Source: JANXVV01 sp038230975 (GTDB taxonomy: Bacteria; Planctomycetota; Phycisphaerae; Tepidisphaerales; Tepidisphaeraceae). From it: a DNA stretch of 32,392 nt. Positions 22,202-31,049 of the stretch are shown one piece after another. Location of the stretch: NCBI GenBank assembly GCA_038230975.1, contig JBBRMF010000027.1, positions 1 to 32,392 of the forward strand, in the 5' to 3' direction. The first letter of the stretch is position 1, and every line of letters begins with the position of its first letter. Made by a program: the position numbers and the translations under genes. The notes beneath the pieces are model-generated. The model saw only the letters and a list, made by a program, of their open reading frames with translations. It made no database searches and was not told the origin of the DNA.

Positions 22202-23985
22202 TGATGCAACCTCACCCAAACACAATCTCCGACGATCAGGGCAACTACGAGTTGTGTGCCGGCCCGTTCCGCGCAAACTTCGTCGATGGTGAGCTGCAGC
22301 ACCTACGCATCGGCGCGTTCGAGATTGTGCGCAGGATCTTCGTCGGCGTGCGGGACTGCGCTTGGGGAACGGTGCCAGCCTTGGTTTCCGCGGTCATGGC
22401 GACCGACGATTGCGGTGGCCGCAACATCGTGTTCAACGCTCATCACAAACGTGATGAGATCGACTTCGCATGGCGCGGCCGTATCCAGATGACATACGAC
22501 GGCGATGCGGATGATCTGGAATTGGCCGTGTCATTTGAGATGGAGGGGCGGGCACAAGAGCGCTTCGGAACCAATCGCACGGGGATTTGCGTGCTGCATC
22601 CGCTCGAATCGTGCGCGGGGAGACGCTTCTCGTTCACCCGATCCGATGGCTCAGTTCATGCCGGAGAGTTTCCGGCTCTGATTTCGCCTCATTCCATTGC
22701 GAGCGAACTTGTAAAAATGAGGTACGAGCCGTGCGAAGGTCTGGTTGCGACAATTGAATTTGAGGGTGAGGCATTTGAGACCGAGGACCAACGTAATTGG
22801 GCGGATGGATCGTACAAAACCTATTGCCGACCGCTTTCGCGGCCATTCCCGTATGAGTTGGCGGCAGGCGATCGTGTCTGGCAAAAAGTCATCGTGCGCG
22901 TGAAGGGCCGGGCATTGACATTTCCGTCGAGCGATACTGGTGTTGTGAGCATCGGGCGAGAGATGGGGCCATTGCCGAAGATCGGGCTGTGCAAGGGGCA
23001 AGTGCTGGAGCCGAAACAGATCGCGGCGCTTAGTGCGTTGAGATTAGCGCATTTGCGGGCTGATGTTTCTCTGGCATCGAGACAGTGGCGGGGCAATCTG
23101 GCAGCATCGGCCGAAGAAGCCCGATTGCTCGGCAGCGCGATGGAACTCGCGATTCATCTGCCCACCATCGGCTGGGGCAGCCTCGACGAACTCTTGACGG
23201 ACGTGATGCGACTTGGCGTAAAGGTTGACCGATGGCTTGTCTACCGCGATCGCCAGCCGATGATCTCATATGTCGATGTCGGCCACATCGCCGCATCGAT
23301 CCGGGCACTCTGGCCGAACGCGGTGATCGGGGGAGGCACGATCGGCAGTTTCGCTGAACTGAATCGTACTCGCCCACTCGCTGGAAGTATGGGCGCGCTC
23401 GCTTGGCCGGCCTGTCCACAAGTCCACGCCCGCGACGATGCTACGCTGATGGAGAGCCTGGAGAACTTTAGTGCAGCCGTCGCGACTGCGCGGTCGTTCG
23501 CAAGCGACGCAGAGATCTGTGTCGGTCCCGTCTACTTCTGGCGCAGGCCCGATCCGTTTGCAACGGGGAACGATGGCGTCGAGAAGCCGGCGGTACCCGA
23601 TGGCCGACTGGCGAGCGAATTCGGGGCAGCGTGGACGCTCGGATGCATAGCGGCATTGGCACAAGCGCGCGTGAATTCGATCACGCTCTATCAAACCTCC
23701 GGCGGGCTTGGGGTGATGAATGGATGCGAGACAGGACCTGTTTATCACCTGCTGCGGGAAATCGGCGAATTCGCGGATGGTCAGGTCATGGAATGCATAT
23801 GTGACCGCCCACTGCGCTTTGCCGCAATCGCAATGCGCGTTGGATTGCGAGTGCGTGTCTGGATCGCATCGTTGACCGTTGGCGGTGGAGAAATCATCCT
23901 GAGCGGACCATTCGGCAGCAGCACGCTCCAATTCCGCGGAATCGAAGTGCGGTGTTTGGACTTTGAGTTGAAGGAGCGAACATGA
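22201..23985 (+). CDS. apnL: D-apionate lactonase (ApnL family)
   Basis: The predicted protein has 594 residues. I chose the ATG at 22201 (AAGGTGAG 6 nt upstream; overlaps the previous stop by one base). Its N-terminal half carries the runs I associate with ApnL: LCAGPFRANFVDGEL, IGAFEIVRRIFVGVRD, NRTGICVLHPLESCAG (125-140), FPALISPH (157-164) and FETEDQRNWADGSYKTYC (192-209). A TIM-barrel-like middle and a small beta-rich C-terminus follow. ApnL opens the lactone ring from ApsD to give D-apionate. No signal peptide is seen. It overlaps the next gene as ATGA. A related lactone substrate is possible, and assignment rests on family recognition plus the apsD, oiaC and apnO neighbours. Confidence 0.7.
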   Translation: MMQPHPNTISDDQGNYELCAGPFRANFVDGELQHLRIGAFEIVRRIFVGVRDCAWGTVPALVSAVMATDDCGGRNIVFNAHHKRDEIDFAWRGRIQMTYDGDADDLELAVSFEMEGRAQERFGTNRTGICVLHPLESCAGRRFSFTRSDGSVHAGEFPALISPHSIASELVKMRYEPCEGLVATIEFEGEAFETEDQRNWADGSYKTYCRPLSRPFPYELAAGDRVWQKVIVRVKGRALTFPSSDTGVVSIGREMGPLPKIGLCKGQVLEPKQIAALSALRLAHLRADVSLASRQWRGNLAASAEEARLLGSAMELAIHLPTIGWGSLDELLTDVMRLGVKVDRWLVYRDRQPMISYVDVGHIAASIRALWPNAVIGGGTIGSFAELNRTRPLAGSMGALAWPACPQVHARDDATLMESLENFSAAVATARSFASDAEICVGPVYFWRRPDPFATGNDGVEKPAVPDGRLASEFGAAWTLGCIAALAQARVNSITLYQTSGGLGVMNGCETGPVYHLLREIGEFADGQVMECICDRPLRFAAIAMRVGLRVRVWIASLTVGGGEIILSGPFGSSTLQFRGIEVRCLDFELKERT

Positions 23986-24983
23986 GCCGCACCGTGCTGG
24001 TTACCGGAGGGTCGGGATTCATTGGCAGCCATGTGGCGCGGCAACTGGCCCTGCGTGGCGATCAGGTGATCATCTACGATCGTCAGTCTCCGGGCGATGA
24101 GGCCCGGTGGTGGCTGGAGCCCGTGATCGATCGCATTCGGTTCGTGCAGGGAAGCGTGGAGCAATGGCCCGAAGTGATGGCCGCAGTTATCGCGGCCAAG
24201 CCGGACGCGATCGTTCACACCGCCGCCATCGGCAATCCAGCAGCGGTACAGCATAAGGCGATGCTGGCGTTGCGCGTGAACGTTGAGGGGTCGCTGAACT
24301 TTCTGGAGGCGACGAGACTCTTCGGTGTTGGGCGGATCGTGCTCTTCTCAAGCATCGGGGCATTACCGGGGCTGCGATATCAGCCGGTCGATACGGCCCA
24401 CCCGGTGATCCTTCCCGATGAAGGGCCAGGCAGCGGCTTTTACGGGGCAAGCAAGGTGGCGGTCGAGGCATTCGCCTTCGGGTATCACCAGACTTTCGGA
24501 ACGGATTTCATCGTCTTGCGCCCATCGGCAGTCTACGGATTTGGGATGCAACACCCAATCTTCATCAAGCCCATGGTGGAAGACGCGCTGCATGGCCGAC
24601 CAACGCGTTTCGCGAACGGCCAGGAATTCCCGCGTGATTACACCCACGTCGACGATGTCGCTCAAATGACATTGCGGGCGCTGGATGTGCCGGCCGAAAG
24701 CGTTCGGGATCGGATATTTTACGCTGCCACTGGGCAACCGTTGAGAACGGCGGGGGACGTGGCGCGGATCGTTAAAGGAGCGATTCAGTCGGCGGACATC
24801 GCCATTGGCCCGGGTTTGTCGGCGACCGATCAACTTGAGATTCGATATCGGGGCGTCCTCAGCATTGACAACGCCAAAGAACAGCTCGGATTCGCGCCCC
24901 GATTTGATTCGCTTGAACGCGGTATCGCCGATTACATCGAGACTTATCGCCGCTATCTGGCCACCCATACAGAGGGAAAATGA
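23982..24983 (+). CDS. NAD-dependent epimerase/dehydratase (extended SDR)
   Basis: The predicted protein has 333 residues. The Rossmann motif is GGSGFIG (9-15), and the catalytic pair is YxxxK at Tyr154 and Lys158 (FYGASKVAVEAFA), with Ser123/124 nearby in LFSSIGA. DYTHVDDV and a C-terminal domain complete an extended short-chain dehydrogenase. The family acts on nucleotide sugars, or on other sugars and sugar acids. The substrate cannot be read from sequence. It is translationally coupled on both sides (ATGA overlaps). It is not a standard step of the D-apiose route to L-erythrulose, so it may process a side product, a different incoming sugar, or a later intermediate. Confidence 0.8.
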   Translation: MSRTVLVTGGSGFIGSHVARQLALRGDQVIIYDRQSPGDEARWWLEPVIDRIRFVQGSVEQWPEVMAAVIAAKPDAIVHTAAIGNPAAVQHKAMLALRVNVEGSLNFLEATRLFGVGRIVLFSSIGALPGLRYQPVDTAHPVILPDEGPGSGFYGASKVAVEAFAFGYHQTFGTDFIVLRPSAVYGFGMQHPIFIKPMVEDALHGRPTRFANGQEFPRDYTHVDDVAQMTLRALDVPAESVRDRIFYAATGQPLRTAGDVARIVKGAIQSADIAIGPGLSATDQLEIRYRGVLSIDNAKEQLGFAPRFDSLERGIADYIETYRRYLATHTEGK

Positions 24984-25774
24984 ACGACACTATTGGCAAA
25001 TATTTCTCGCTTGAAGGTCGATGTGCGTTGGTGACGGGCGCCAGCGGAGGTATTGGACGGGCGCTTGCGCTGGGATTGGCAGGTGCCGGCGCCGTGGTGG
25101 GCATTCATGGCCGGTCGGTCGAACAGCTCGAAGAAACCCGCTCCCTGATTGAGTCTCAGGGAGGCCGAGCGGTGGTATTCATCGCGGAACTCAATGATCT
25201 GCCGGCGTGTCATCGCCTGATTGCCGAGGCACTTGGGGCTCTGGGCCGCCTGGATGTATTGGTCAATTGTGCGGGGATGAATCGACGCAAACCGATCAGC
25301 GCAGTAAGTGAGGATGACTTCAACACAATCGTTAATGTAAACGTTCGTTCGATTTATTTTCTGAGCCAGGTCACGCATCCGATCATGAAGGTACAGGGCG
25401 GAGGAAAGATCATTCACATCGCATCGCTTACGAGCGCAATTGCTTTGGGGGGAACCTCCGTCTATGGCTTAACCAAGGCGGCGGTCTCGCAGCTTGCGAA
25501 AACTCAGGCAGTCGAGTGGGCGAGTGACAACATCCAGGTGAATTGTCTCGCGCCTGGTTTCATCGTCACGCCGCTGACAGAAGAGTCACTCTGGAGTGAT
25601 GAGGCGAAGCGAAAATGGCTGCTAGGTCGGATTCCCGCGCGGCGGCCGGGGACGCCCGATGACATGGTGGCGACGCTGCTACTGATGGCCGGACCCGGCT
25701 CGGCGTATCTCACCGGCCAGACGATCACCGTCGATGGTGGTGTCCTGGCGGGCGGATCATGGGAGGATGCGTGA
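24980..25774 (+). CDS. Short-chain dehydrogenase (classical SDR)
   Basis: The predicted protein has 264 residues, the normal length. The cofactor loop GASGGIG is at 20-26, NCAG at 96-99, with catalytic Ser149, Tyr162 and Lys166 (VYGLTKAAVSQLAK). The C-terminal part PGTPDDM...SAYLTGQTITVDGG is typical of SDRs that interconvert sugar acids or polyols, such as gluconate 5-dehydrogenase and KduD. The conserved tail GGVLAGGSW fits that group. Substrate is unknown; an L-erythrulose or keto-acid reductase is one possibility. It overlaps the preceding gene (ATGA) and is followed after 1 nt by the OiaC-like gene. Confidence 0.8.
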   Translation: MNDTIGKYFSLEGRCALVTGASGGIGRALALGLAGAGAVVGIHGRSVEQLEETRSLIESQGGRAVVFIAELNDLPACHRLIAEALGALGRLDVLVNCAGMNRRKPISAVSEDDFNTIVNVNVRSIYFLSQVTHPIMKVQGGGKIIHIASLTSAIALGGTSVYGLTKAAVSQLAKTQAVEWASDNIQVNCLAPGFIVTPLTEESLWSDEAKRKWLLGRIPARRPGTPDDMVATLLLMAGPGSAYLTGQTITVDGGVLAGGSWEDA

Positions 25775-25775
25775 T

Positions 25776-26582
25776 ATGAGGCTCGGGATTGGCTCATACA
25801 CTTTCGGCTGGGCGGTTGCGGGATGCGAGGGCATGCCTGGGCTGTCAGCGTTTGACCTGATCGATCGCGCGGTCGAGTACGGCGTGAGCGTTGTTCAGTT
25901 GTGCGACAACCTCGCTCCTGAAACATACAGTGAAAGCTCATTTGAGGCACTGGCAGAATATGCCTCGAAGGCGGGTATTTCGATTGAGCTGGGCACGCGC
26001 GGAATCAACGCAGATCATCTTCGCAGATTCATTCGCCTCGCCACAAAAGTGAAGTCACCGATCCTGCGGGTTGTGATTGATAGCGGCGACGATCATCCAT
26101 CGCCAGATCAGGTTGTTCGCCGGCTCAGCGCGGTGATGAGTGAGCTCGAAGCGGCCGGAATCACGCTGGCCATTGAGAACCACGATCGTTTCGCAGCTGC
26201 CGCGCTGGCGGGAATTATTCAACGGCTCGGCACACCCTTGGTCGGCATCTGTCTTGACACGGTCAATTCATTTGGCGCGTTGGAAGGGCCGCAAGTGGTG
26301 GTCGAAACGCTTGGGCCGTACATCGTCAATCTCCATTTGAAGGATTTCGCCGTCACTCGCTTCCCGCACCTTCAGGGATTCACGATCGAGGGCCGGCCAG
26401 CTGGCGAGGGAATGCTGAATGTTCCCTGGCTACTTGAAAAAGTGAGAGAGTTCGGGCGCGCTCCCAACGCCATCGTGGAACTCTGGACGCCACCGGAGCC
26501 AACGCCTCGGGCGACCGTCGATAAAGAATCAACCTGGGCGCAACGCAGCGTCAGGAATCTCCGTCAATACATCAAGGACTGA
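25776..26582 (+). CDS. oiaC: 3-oxo-isoapionate decarboxylase (OiaC), xylose-isomerase-like TIM barrel
   Basis: The predicted protein has 268 residues from the ATG at 25776; GGGAGG lies 11 nt upstream, and an ATG three codons earlier is possible. It is a xylose-isomerase-like TIM barrel. The four metal ligands are visible: Glu134 (AIENHD), Asp161 (CLDTVNS), His187 (NLHLKD) and Glu235 (VELW). It opens with LGIGSYTFGWAV, and VQLCDNL follows. OiaC converts 3-oxo-isoapionate to L-erythrulose and CO2 and belongs to this superfamily. I assign it by motif recollection and by neighbours (ApnO makes its substrate). Other sugar isomerases and epimerases share the same fold, so this is the least certain of the four pathway calls. 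Confidence 0.62.
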   Translation: MRLGIGSYTFGWAVAGCEGMPGLSAFDLIDRAVEYGVSVVQLCDNLAPETYSESSFEALAEYASKAGISIELGTRGINADHLRRFIRLATKVKSPILRVVIDSGDDHPSPDQVVRRLSAVMSELEAAGITLAIENHDRFAAAALAGIIQRLGTPLVGICLDTVNSFGALEGPQVVVETLGPYIVNLHLKDFAVTRFPHLQGFTIEGRPAGEGMLNVPWLLEKVREFGRAPNAIVELWTPPEPTPRATVDKESTWAQRSVRNLRQYIKD

Positions 26583-26597
26583 AGAAAGGATGATATC

Positions 26598-27431
26598 ATG
26601 CTGAATCTCGCCATATGGGGCGCGGCCGGAAACATGGGCACTCGGGCCTGCAATCGCCTTCGGACGAACCGGGAGTACAACCTGCTGTTCGTCGAGGTGA
26701 TGCCGCCGGGGGTGGAGAAACTGCGCGCTCGGGGCGATGCTCCGACGGAGCCGACCGAGGCCGCCAAGACTGCGGATGTGGTTCTGTTCGCCATCGCCGA
26801 TAAACACATCGAGTCCGTGGCGGCGGAGTTGGTTCCCAAGCTCAAGAGCGGCGCGATGGTCATGATGTTAGATCCAGCGGCCGCTTACGCGGACATCCTG
26901 CCCGAACGCGCGGACATCTCGTACTTCGTCACCCATCCGACCCATCCACCGGTATTCAATGATGAAACCGATCCGGAAGCCCGACGCGACTACTTTGGCG
27001 CCGGCAAGGCCAAGCAGTCGATCGTCAACGCACTGGTTCAAGGCCCCGAGAAAGACTATGCCGTCGGAGAGGCAATTTCTCGTCACTATTTCAACCCGAT
27101 TCTCAGGTCGCATCGTGTGACGCTGGAGCAGATGGCGATCCTGGAGCCGGCGATGTCCGAGACGTGTTCGGCCACTTTTATCGTCGCGATGCGCGAGGCG
27201 ATGGAAGAAGCGATTAAGCGCGGCGTGCCACGCGATGCGGCCTATGACTTCCTCATGGGGCACATCAACGTTCAATTGGCCATTGTGTTCGAGCAAATCG
27301 ACTGGAAAATGTCGGCTGGCGCTTATCACGTCATCGATCAGGCCATGGAACGAATCTTCAAGCCCGATTGGAAAAATGTGTTCAATCGCGACGAACTCAA
27401 GATCAGCGTCAAGGGCATCTGCAAAGCCTGA
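26598..27431 (+). CDS. apnO: D-apionate oxidoisomerase (ApnO family)
   Basis: The predicted protein has 277 residues, with AAAGGA 7 nt before the ATG. The NAD loop is IWGAAGNMG (6-14, GxxGxxG). Family-specific runs are LDPAAAYADILPER (91-104), VTHPTHPPVFNDETDPEARRD (111-131, read in two parts), SHRVTLEQMAILEPAMSET (171-189) and GHINVQLAIVFEQIDWK near the C-terminus. These are the features I recall for the NAD-dependent dehydrogenases once called 6-phosphogluconate-dehydrogenase-like and now known to include ApnO. That enzyme turns D-apionate into 3-oxo-isoapionate. The order lactonase, decarboxylase, oxidoisomerase in one operon fits. The exact substrate is unproven. Confidence 0.7.
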   Translation: MLNLAIWGAAGNMGTRACNRLRTNREYNLLFVEVMPPGVEKLRARGDAPTEPTEAAKTADVVLFAIADKHIESVAAELVPKLKSGAMVMMLDPAAAYADILPERADISYFVTHPTHPPVFNDETDPEARRDYFGAGKAKQSIVNALVQGPEKDYAVGEAISRHYFNPILRSHRVTLEQMAILEPAMSETCSATFIVAMREAMEEAIKRGVPRDAAYDFLMGHINVQLAIVFEQIDWKMSAGAYHVIDQAMERIFKPDWKNVFNRDELKISVKGICKA

Positions 27432-27457
27432 CCCTGGCGAAATACGGAGAAGAACTC

Positions 27458-28459
27458 ATGCGACCAACCCTTATTCTCACGCTATTGCTCCCGCTGTTTA
27501 CGGTTATCGGCTGCGATAAAAAGGACAGCGGCCTTTTGCCGAGTGACCCCAAAAAGCCGGTCGTCGGTGTTGCGTTCGATACGCTTCAGACCGAGTACTG
27601 GGTGGCCAGTCGTGACGCCATTAAGGATGAACTGACGGCCAAAAACGCCGACATGCTCCTGGCGGTGGCCAACAACGACGCCAACGAGCAGCTCAAGCAG
27701 ATCAACAATTTCATCGCGAAGAAAGTTGATGGCATCATTGTCGCGCCCAAGGATGCCCAGACGGTCATCCCGATGATCAAAGCGGCCAATCGCGCCAATA
27801 TCCCCATTGTCCTGTACAACCGCCCGCCGGCTGAAAACTCGGGCAAATCGGTCACCGTCGTCGCAGACAACCTCGTTATCACGAAGGCCACCGTCAGCTT
27901 CATGGTCGAGCAGGCGAAAAAGACCGGCCGAAAGCACAAGGCGATGATTCTTGTCGGCGACCTGGGCGACGTCAACGCCATAGGGCGCCGCGACGGCTTT
28001 GACCAGGTGGTTGGGCAAGTCCCGGACGTCATTGAAGTTGTCGCGCGTATTCCAACAGAGTGGAATCAGGAAAAGGCGATGTCCGGCGTCACCAACTCGT
28101 TGCAGGCCCATCCGGATATTGATCTGATCTTCACGTCATCGGATTTCCTGCTGCCATCGATCGTATCGGCCTTGAAAGGCGCGGGAAAATATAAGAAGGT
28201 CGGCGAAGAAGGTCACGTGCTGTTGGGCGGATTCGACGGCGATGCCACCGCCTATCAGATGCTGGCCGATGGCTATCTGGACGCCGACGGCGTGCAGGAT
28301 GTTTACTTTGAGTGCAAGGAAGCTGTCCGCGCGGTGTTTGAGCTTCGAGCTGGCAAGGACGTGCCCGCCCTCATCCGTGATCCGGGATTCGTGATTCATC
28401 AGGGCAATCGCGCCGAACTGAAGGCGAAAATGTGGGGCGCGAACATTCAGAAAAAGTAA
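27458..28459 (+). CDS. Sugar ABC transporter binding lipoprotein (RbsB-like)
   Basis: The predicted protein has 333 residues from the ATG at 27458 (GGAG upstream). The start is a lipoprotein signal with lipobox VIGC (Cys19), so it is anchored instead of free in the periplasm. The body is a type I periplasmic-binding-protein fold: VVGVAFDTLQTEYW, QLKQINNFIAKKVDGIIVAPKD, NIPIVLYNRPP, VGDLGDVNAIGRRDGF, DLIFTSSDFLLP, LLGGFDGDATAYQMLADGYLDADGVQD (read in parts). This is the ribose/xylose binding group (COG1879), the group that includes known D-apiose binding proteins. It is the first of the four transporter genes. D-apiose is the likely ligand by context. Confidence 0.85.
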   Translation: MRPTLILTLLLPLFTVIGCDKKDSGLLPSDPKKPVVGVAFDTLQTEYWVASRDAIKDELTAKNADMLLAVANNDANEQLKQINNFIAKKVDGIIVAPKDAQTVIPMIKAANRANIPIVLYNRPPAENSGKSVTVVADNLVITKATVSFMVEQAKKTGRKHKAMILVGDLGDVNAIGRRDGFDQVVGQVPDVIEVVARIPTEWNQEKAMSGVTNSLQAHPDIDLIFTSSDFLLPSIVSALKGAGKYKKVGEEGHVLLGGFDGDATAYQMLADGYLDADGVQDVYFECKEAVRAVFELRAGKDVPALIRDPGFVIHQGNRAELKAKMWGANIQKK

Positions 28460-28460
28460 A

Positions 28461-29516
28461 ATGACTCCGACCCTACGGACTTCGCCGGACAATGCCGCGC
28501 CGCATCAGTCGGCGGTGCTCTCGCGTACACGGACATCGACTCGACTTGTCCCGATTGCCCGCGTTGCGCTCTCTGAATACTCCATTCTGATTCTCGCAGT
28601 GCTTTATTTTCTTTCCATGTGGCCGTTCATTCCCGAACTGGGATCGCGGGCGAATCTGACGAACCTGTTCATCAGCATGCTTCCATTGCTGGCGGTGGCG
28701 ATCGGCCAGACGGTGGTGCTGATCACCGGCGGAATTGATTTGTCGGTGACCGCCATCATCGCCACCGCGAGCATTGTTGCGGCGAGAATCGTCAGCGACG
28801 GCAACGGCCTGCTCGCCCATCACCCGGCCGCCATCACTGCGGCCGTTTTCGCTGCCCTGTTGGTCGGCGGGGTCATCGGATTGCTCAACGGCGGGGCGAT
28901 CACGCTGCTCGGCATGCCGCCGTTCATCGTGACCCTCAGCATGATGATGTGCGTCAGCGGCGGAACTCTCTGGTACACCCATTCGACCAACATCGCCAAT
29001 CTGCCTGACGGTTTCATCGCCATCGCGTATGGCGCGCCGCTCGGCATTCCCCTTCCGCTAGTAATTGTCGTACTCCTCGCAGTGCTGGTTCACATCCTGC
29101 TTCGTTTTACTCTGCCCGGGTTCTGGTTGTATGCCGTCGGGCAGAATGCCCGGACATCGCGAATTTCAGGGGTGCCTGTGCGGGGCGTTATCGTCCTGGC
29201 GTATGTGATCAGCGGAGTGTGCGCCGCCGTCGCGTCGATCCTGCTCACGGCACGCCTGGAGACTGGTTCTCCCACGCAAGGAGACAAAATGCTCCTCGAC
29301 ATCATTGGCGCTTCTGTTATCGGCGGGGCCAGCCTCATAGGGGGCAAGGGAAAAGTCATCTGGACGGTCTTCGGCGTGACGCTCTTCTCACTGATCGCCA
29401 ACACGCTCGAACTACTCGATCTTCAGCATTTCACCATCATGATGATAAAGGGCGGCGTGATCCTGATCGCCGCTGGTCTTGACGTGCTTCGCAGGCGTTT
29501 GAACTTCGGGAATTGA
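28461..29516 (+). CDS. Sugar ABC transporter permease 1 (RbsC/AraH family)
   Basis: The predicted protein has 351 residues with about nine hydrophobic segments. The family signature GGIDLSV is at 90-96, the AraH-type mid loop LYAVGQNARTSRISGVPV follows, and near the C-terminus lies GGASLIGGKGKVIWTVFG. Such permeases form the membrane channel of ribose-type importers. The unusually long 35-residue Ser/Thr/Pro-rich N-terminus precedes the first membrane segment. It lies 1 nt after the binding-protein stop and 3 nt before the ATPase. A second permease follows the ATPase, so the channel may be a heterodimer. Confidence 0.87.
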   Translation: MTPTLRTSPDNAAPHQSAVLSRTRTSTRLVPIARVALSEYSILILAVLYFLSMWPFIPELGSRANLTNLFISMLPLLAVAIGQTVVLITGGIDLSVTAIIATASIVAARIVSDGNGLLAHHPAAITAAVFAALLVGGVIGLLNGGAITLLGMPPFIVTLSMMMCVSGGTLWYTHSTNIANLPDGFIAIAYGAPLGIPLPLVIVVLLAVLVHILLRFTLPGFWLYAVGQNARTSRISGVPVRGVIVLAYVISGVCAAVASILLTARLETGSPTQGDKMLLDIIGASVIGGASLIGGKGKVIWTVFGVTLFSLIANTLELLDLQHFTIMMIKGGVILIAAGLDVLRRRLNFGN

Positions 29517-29519
29517 AAC

Positions 29520-31049
29520 ATGGCCGAGCCCTCGCCGCTTATTGAATTCCGCGCCATCGACAAGCGATTCTTCGGCGTCGACGTACTCAAGTCGATCAGC
29601 TTCTCACTTGCGCCCGGGCGCGTGCTCGGCCTTGTCGGCGAAAATGGGGCGGGTAAGTCGACTCTGATGAACATCCTGGGCGGAGTCCTTGCGGCCGACT
29701 CCGGAACCATGCTGATTCGCGGCGAACCTTTTCTTCCGAGGAAGCCACGTGACGCCGCCGCCGCTGGCATCGCGTTTGTTCACCAGGAACTCAACCTTTT
29801 CACCAATCTTTCGATCGCCGAGAACCTTCATCTCGATTCGTTTCCGCGCCGAAGCGTCTACGGCCTGCGACTTCCCCTGATCGACCGCGCCGCCGTTCGG
29901 GCCCGATCACGAAAACTGCTAGAACAGGTTCAGTTGCATCACGACCCCAATACGCTGGTGTCGGCGTTGTCCCCCGGAGAGCGTCAGCTCGTTGAAATCG
30001 CCCGATCGGTGGGCGCGGAGGCACGGCTGCTGATTCTCGATGAGCCAACAACCTCGCTGACCGCGCCAGAGGCCGACCGGCTTTTTGAAATCATCAAACG
30101 TCTTCGGGATCGAGGGGTTGCGATCATCTACATTTCCCATCGGCTCGAAGATGTGCTGTCGCTCTGCGATGACGTGTTGGTACTCCGGGATGGACAGGTC
30201 GTCAGTTCCGGTCCCATTGTCGGCTATACGCCAGAGCGGTTGATCCGCGAGATGGTCGGCCGCAATGTCGACCAGCTCTTTCCTGCCCACCAGGCGCCGG
30301 CAACGCTGAAGCCTATGCTTGAGGTGGAACGGCTCTCGCGGGAAGGGGTACTCACCGACATATCCTTTACGCTCCACCGCGGAGAATTGCTGGGGATCGC
30401 GGGGCTGATGGGCGCTGGGCGAACTGAGCTCGCACGCATTCTGTTCGGTCTCGATCCTTTCGATTCCGGACGAATTGTCATTGAAGGCCAGCCACTTATT
30501 CCATCGCCCCGCGAATGCATCCGCCGGGGCATTGCATTCCTGACAGAGAACCGCCGCGAGGAAGGGCTGCTGATGGATGACAGCATCCTGAACAATGCTT
30601 CTCTCGTGGCCTTGCCGCTCTTTGCGCGAACGCCGCTGAAATTCATCGCGCGCTCCGCCCTGCGCTTCCGGGCTAAGGAGACCACGGAGGCGACTCGGCT
30701 GCGCGCTGCCGGATTGTCACGGCAAATGGCGCGTACGCTCTCGGGTGGAAATCAGCAGAAAGTGGTCCTGGCCAAATGGCTCATGAAGCCACCTGCGATC
30801 CTCATCCTCGATGAACCCACCCGCGGCATCGATGTGGGAGCCAAGCAGGAGGTGTACCGCATCATTCAAGCGCTGGCCGATCAGGGCACCGCCATTCTGA
30901 TGATTTCCTCGGAAATAGAAGAGCTCATCGGAACTTGCGATCGCGTGATGGTGATGGCCGCCGGTCGCATTGTCGATCGCATCGACCGGGCGGAATTTGA
31001 TCGCCATCGCATTTTGTGTGCGGCCCTGAATACAGGGGTCATCGTATGA
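29520..31049 (+). CDS. Sugar ABC transporter double ATPase (RbsA family)
   Basis: The predicted protein has 509 residues with two fused nucleotide-binding domains. Domain 1: Walker A GENGAGKST (40-48), Q-loop HQE (88-90), signature LSPGERQLVEIAR (150-162) and Walker B LLILDEPTTSL (170-180). Domain 2: a degenerate Walker A GLMGAGRTEL (about 294-303; Lys replaced by Arg), signature LSGGNQQKVVLAKWL (about 405-419) and LILDEPTRGIDVG. The weak second Walker A is normal for this family. It energises the two permeases. Its start is 3 nt after permease 1 and its stop overlaps permease 2 (ATGA). Confidence 0.92.
   Translation: MAEPSPLIEFRAIDKRFFGVDVLKSISFSLAPGRVLGLVGENGAGKSTLMNILGGVLAADSGTMLIRGEPFLPRKPRDAAAAGIAFVHQELNLFTNLSIAENLHLDSFPRRSVYGLRLPLIDRAAVRARSRKLLEQVQLHHDPNTLVSALSPGERQLVEIARSVGAEARLLILDEPTTSLTAPEADRLFEIIKRLRDRGVAIIYISHRLEDVLSLCDDVLVLRDGQVVSSGPIVGYTPERLIREMVGRNVDQLFPAHQAPATLKPMLEVERLSREGVLTDISFTLHRGELLGIAGLMGAGRTELARILFGLDPFDSGRIVIEGQPLIPSPRECIRRGIAFLTENRREEGLLMDDSILNNASLVALPLFARTPLKFIARSALRFRAKETTEATRLRAAGLSRQMARTLSGGNQQKVVLAKWLMKPPAILILDEPTRGIDVGAKQEVYRIIQALADQGTAILMISSEIEELIGTCDRVMVMAAGRIVDRIDRAEFDRHRILCAALNTGVIV

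Noticed and set aside
23266..23931. A 221-codon minus-strand frame inside apnL.
   Set aside because: It is antisense to the well-supported ApnL-like gene and has no recognisable motif or start signal.
24363..24968. A 201-codon minus-strand frame opposite the extended SDR.
   Set aside because: The plus-strand frame carries the GxxGxxG and YxxxK motifs, so the antisense frame is a shadow.
27482..28111. A 209-codon minus-strand frame opposite the sugar-binding lipoprotein gene.
   Set aside because: The plus-strand frame has a lipobox and a full binding-protein pattern; the antisense frame has neither start signals nor a domain.
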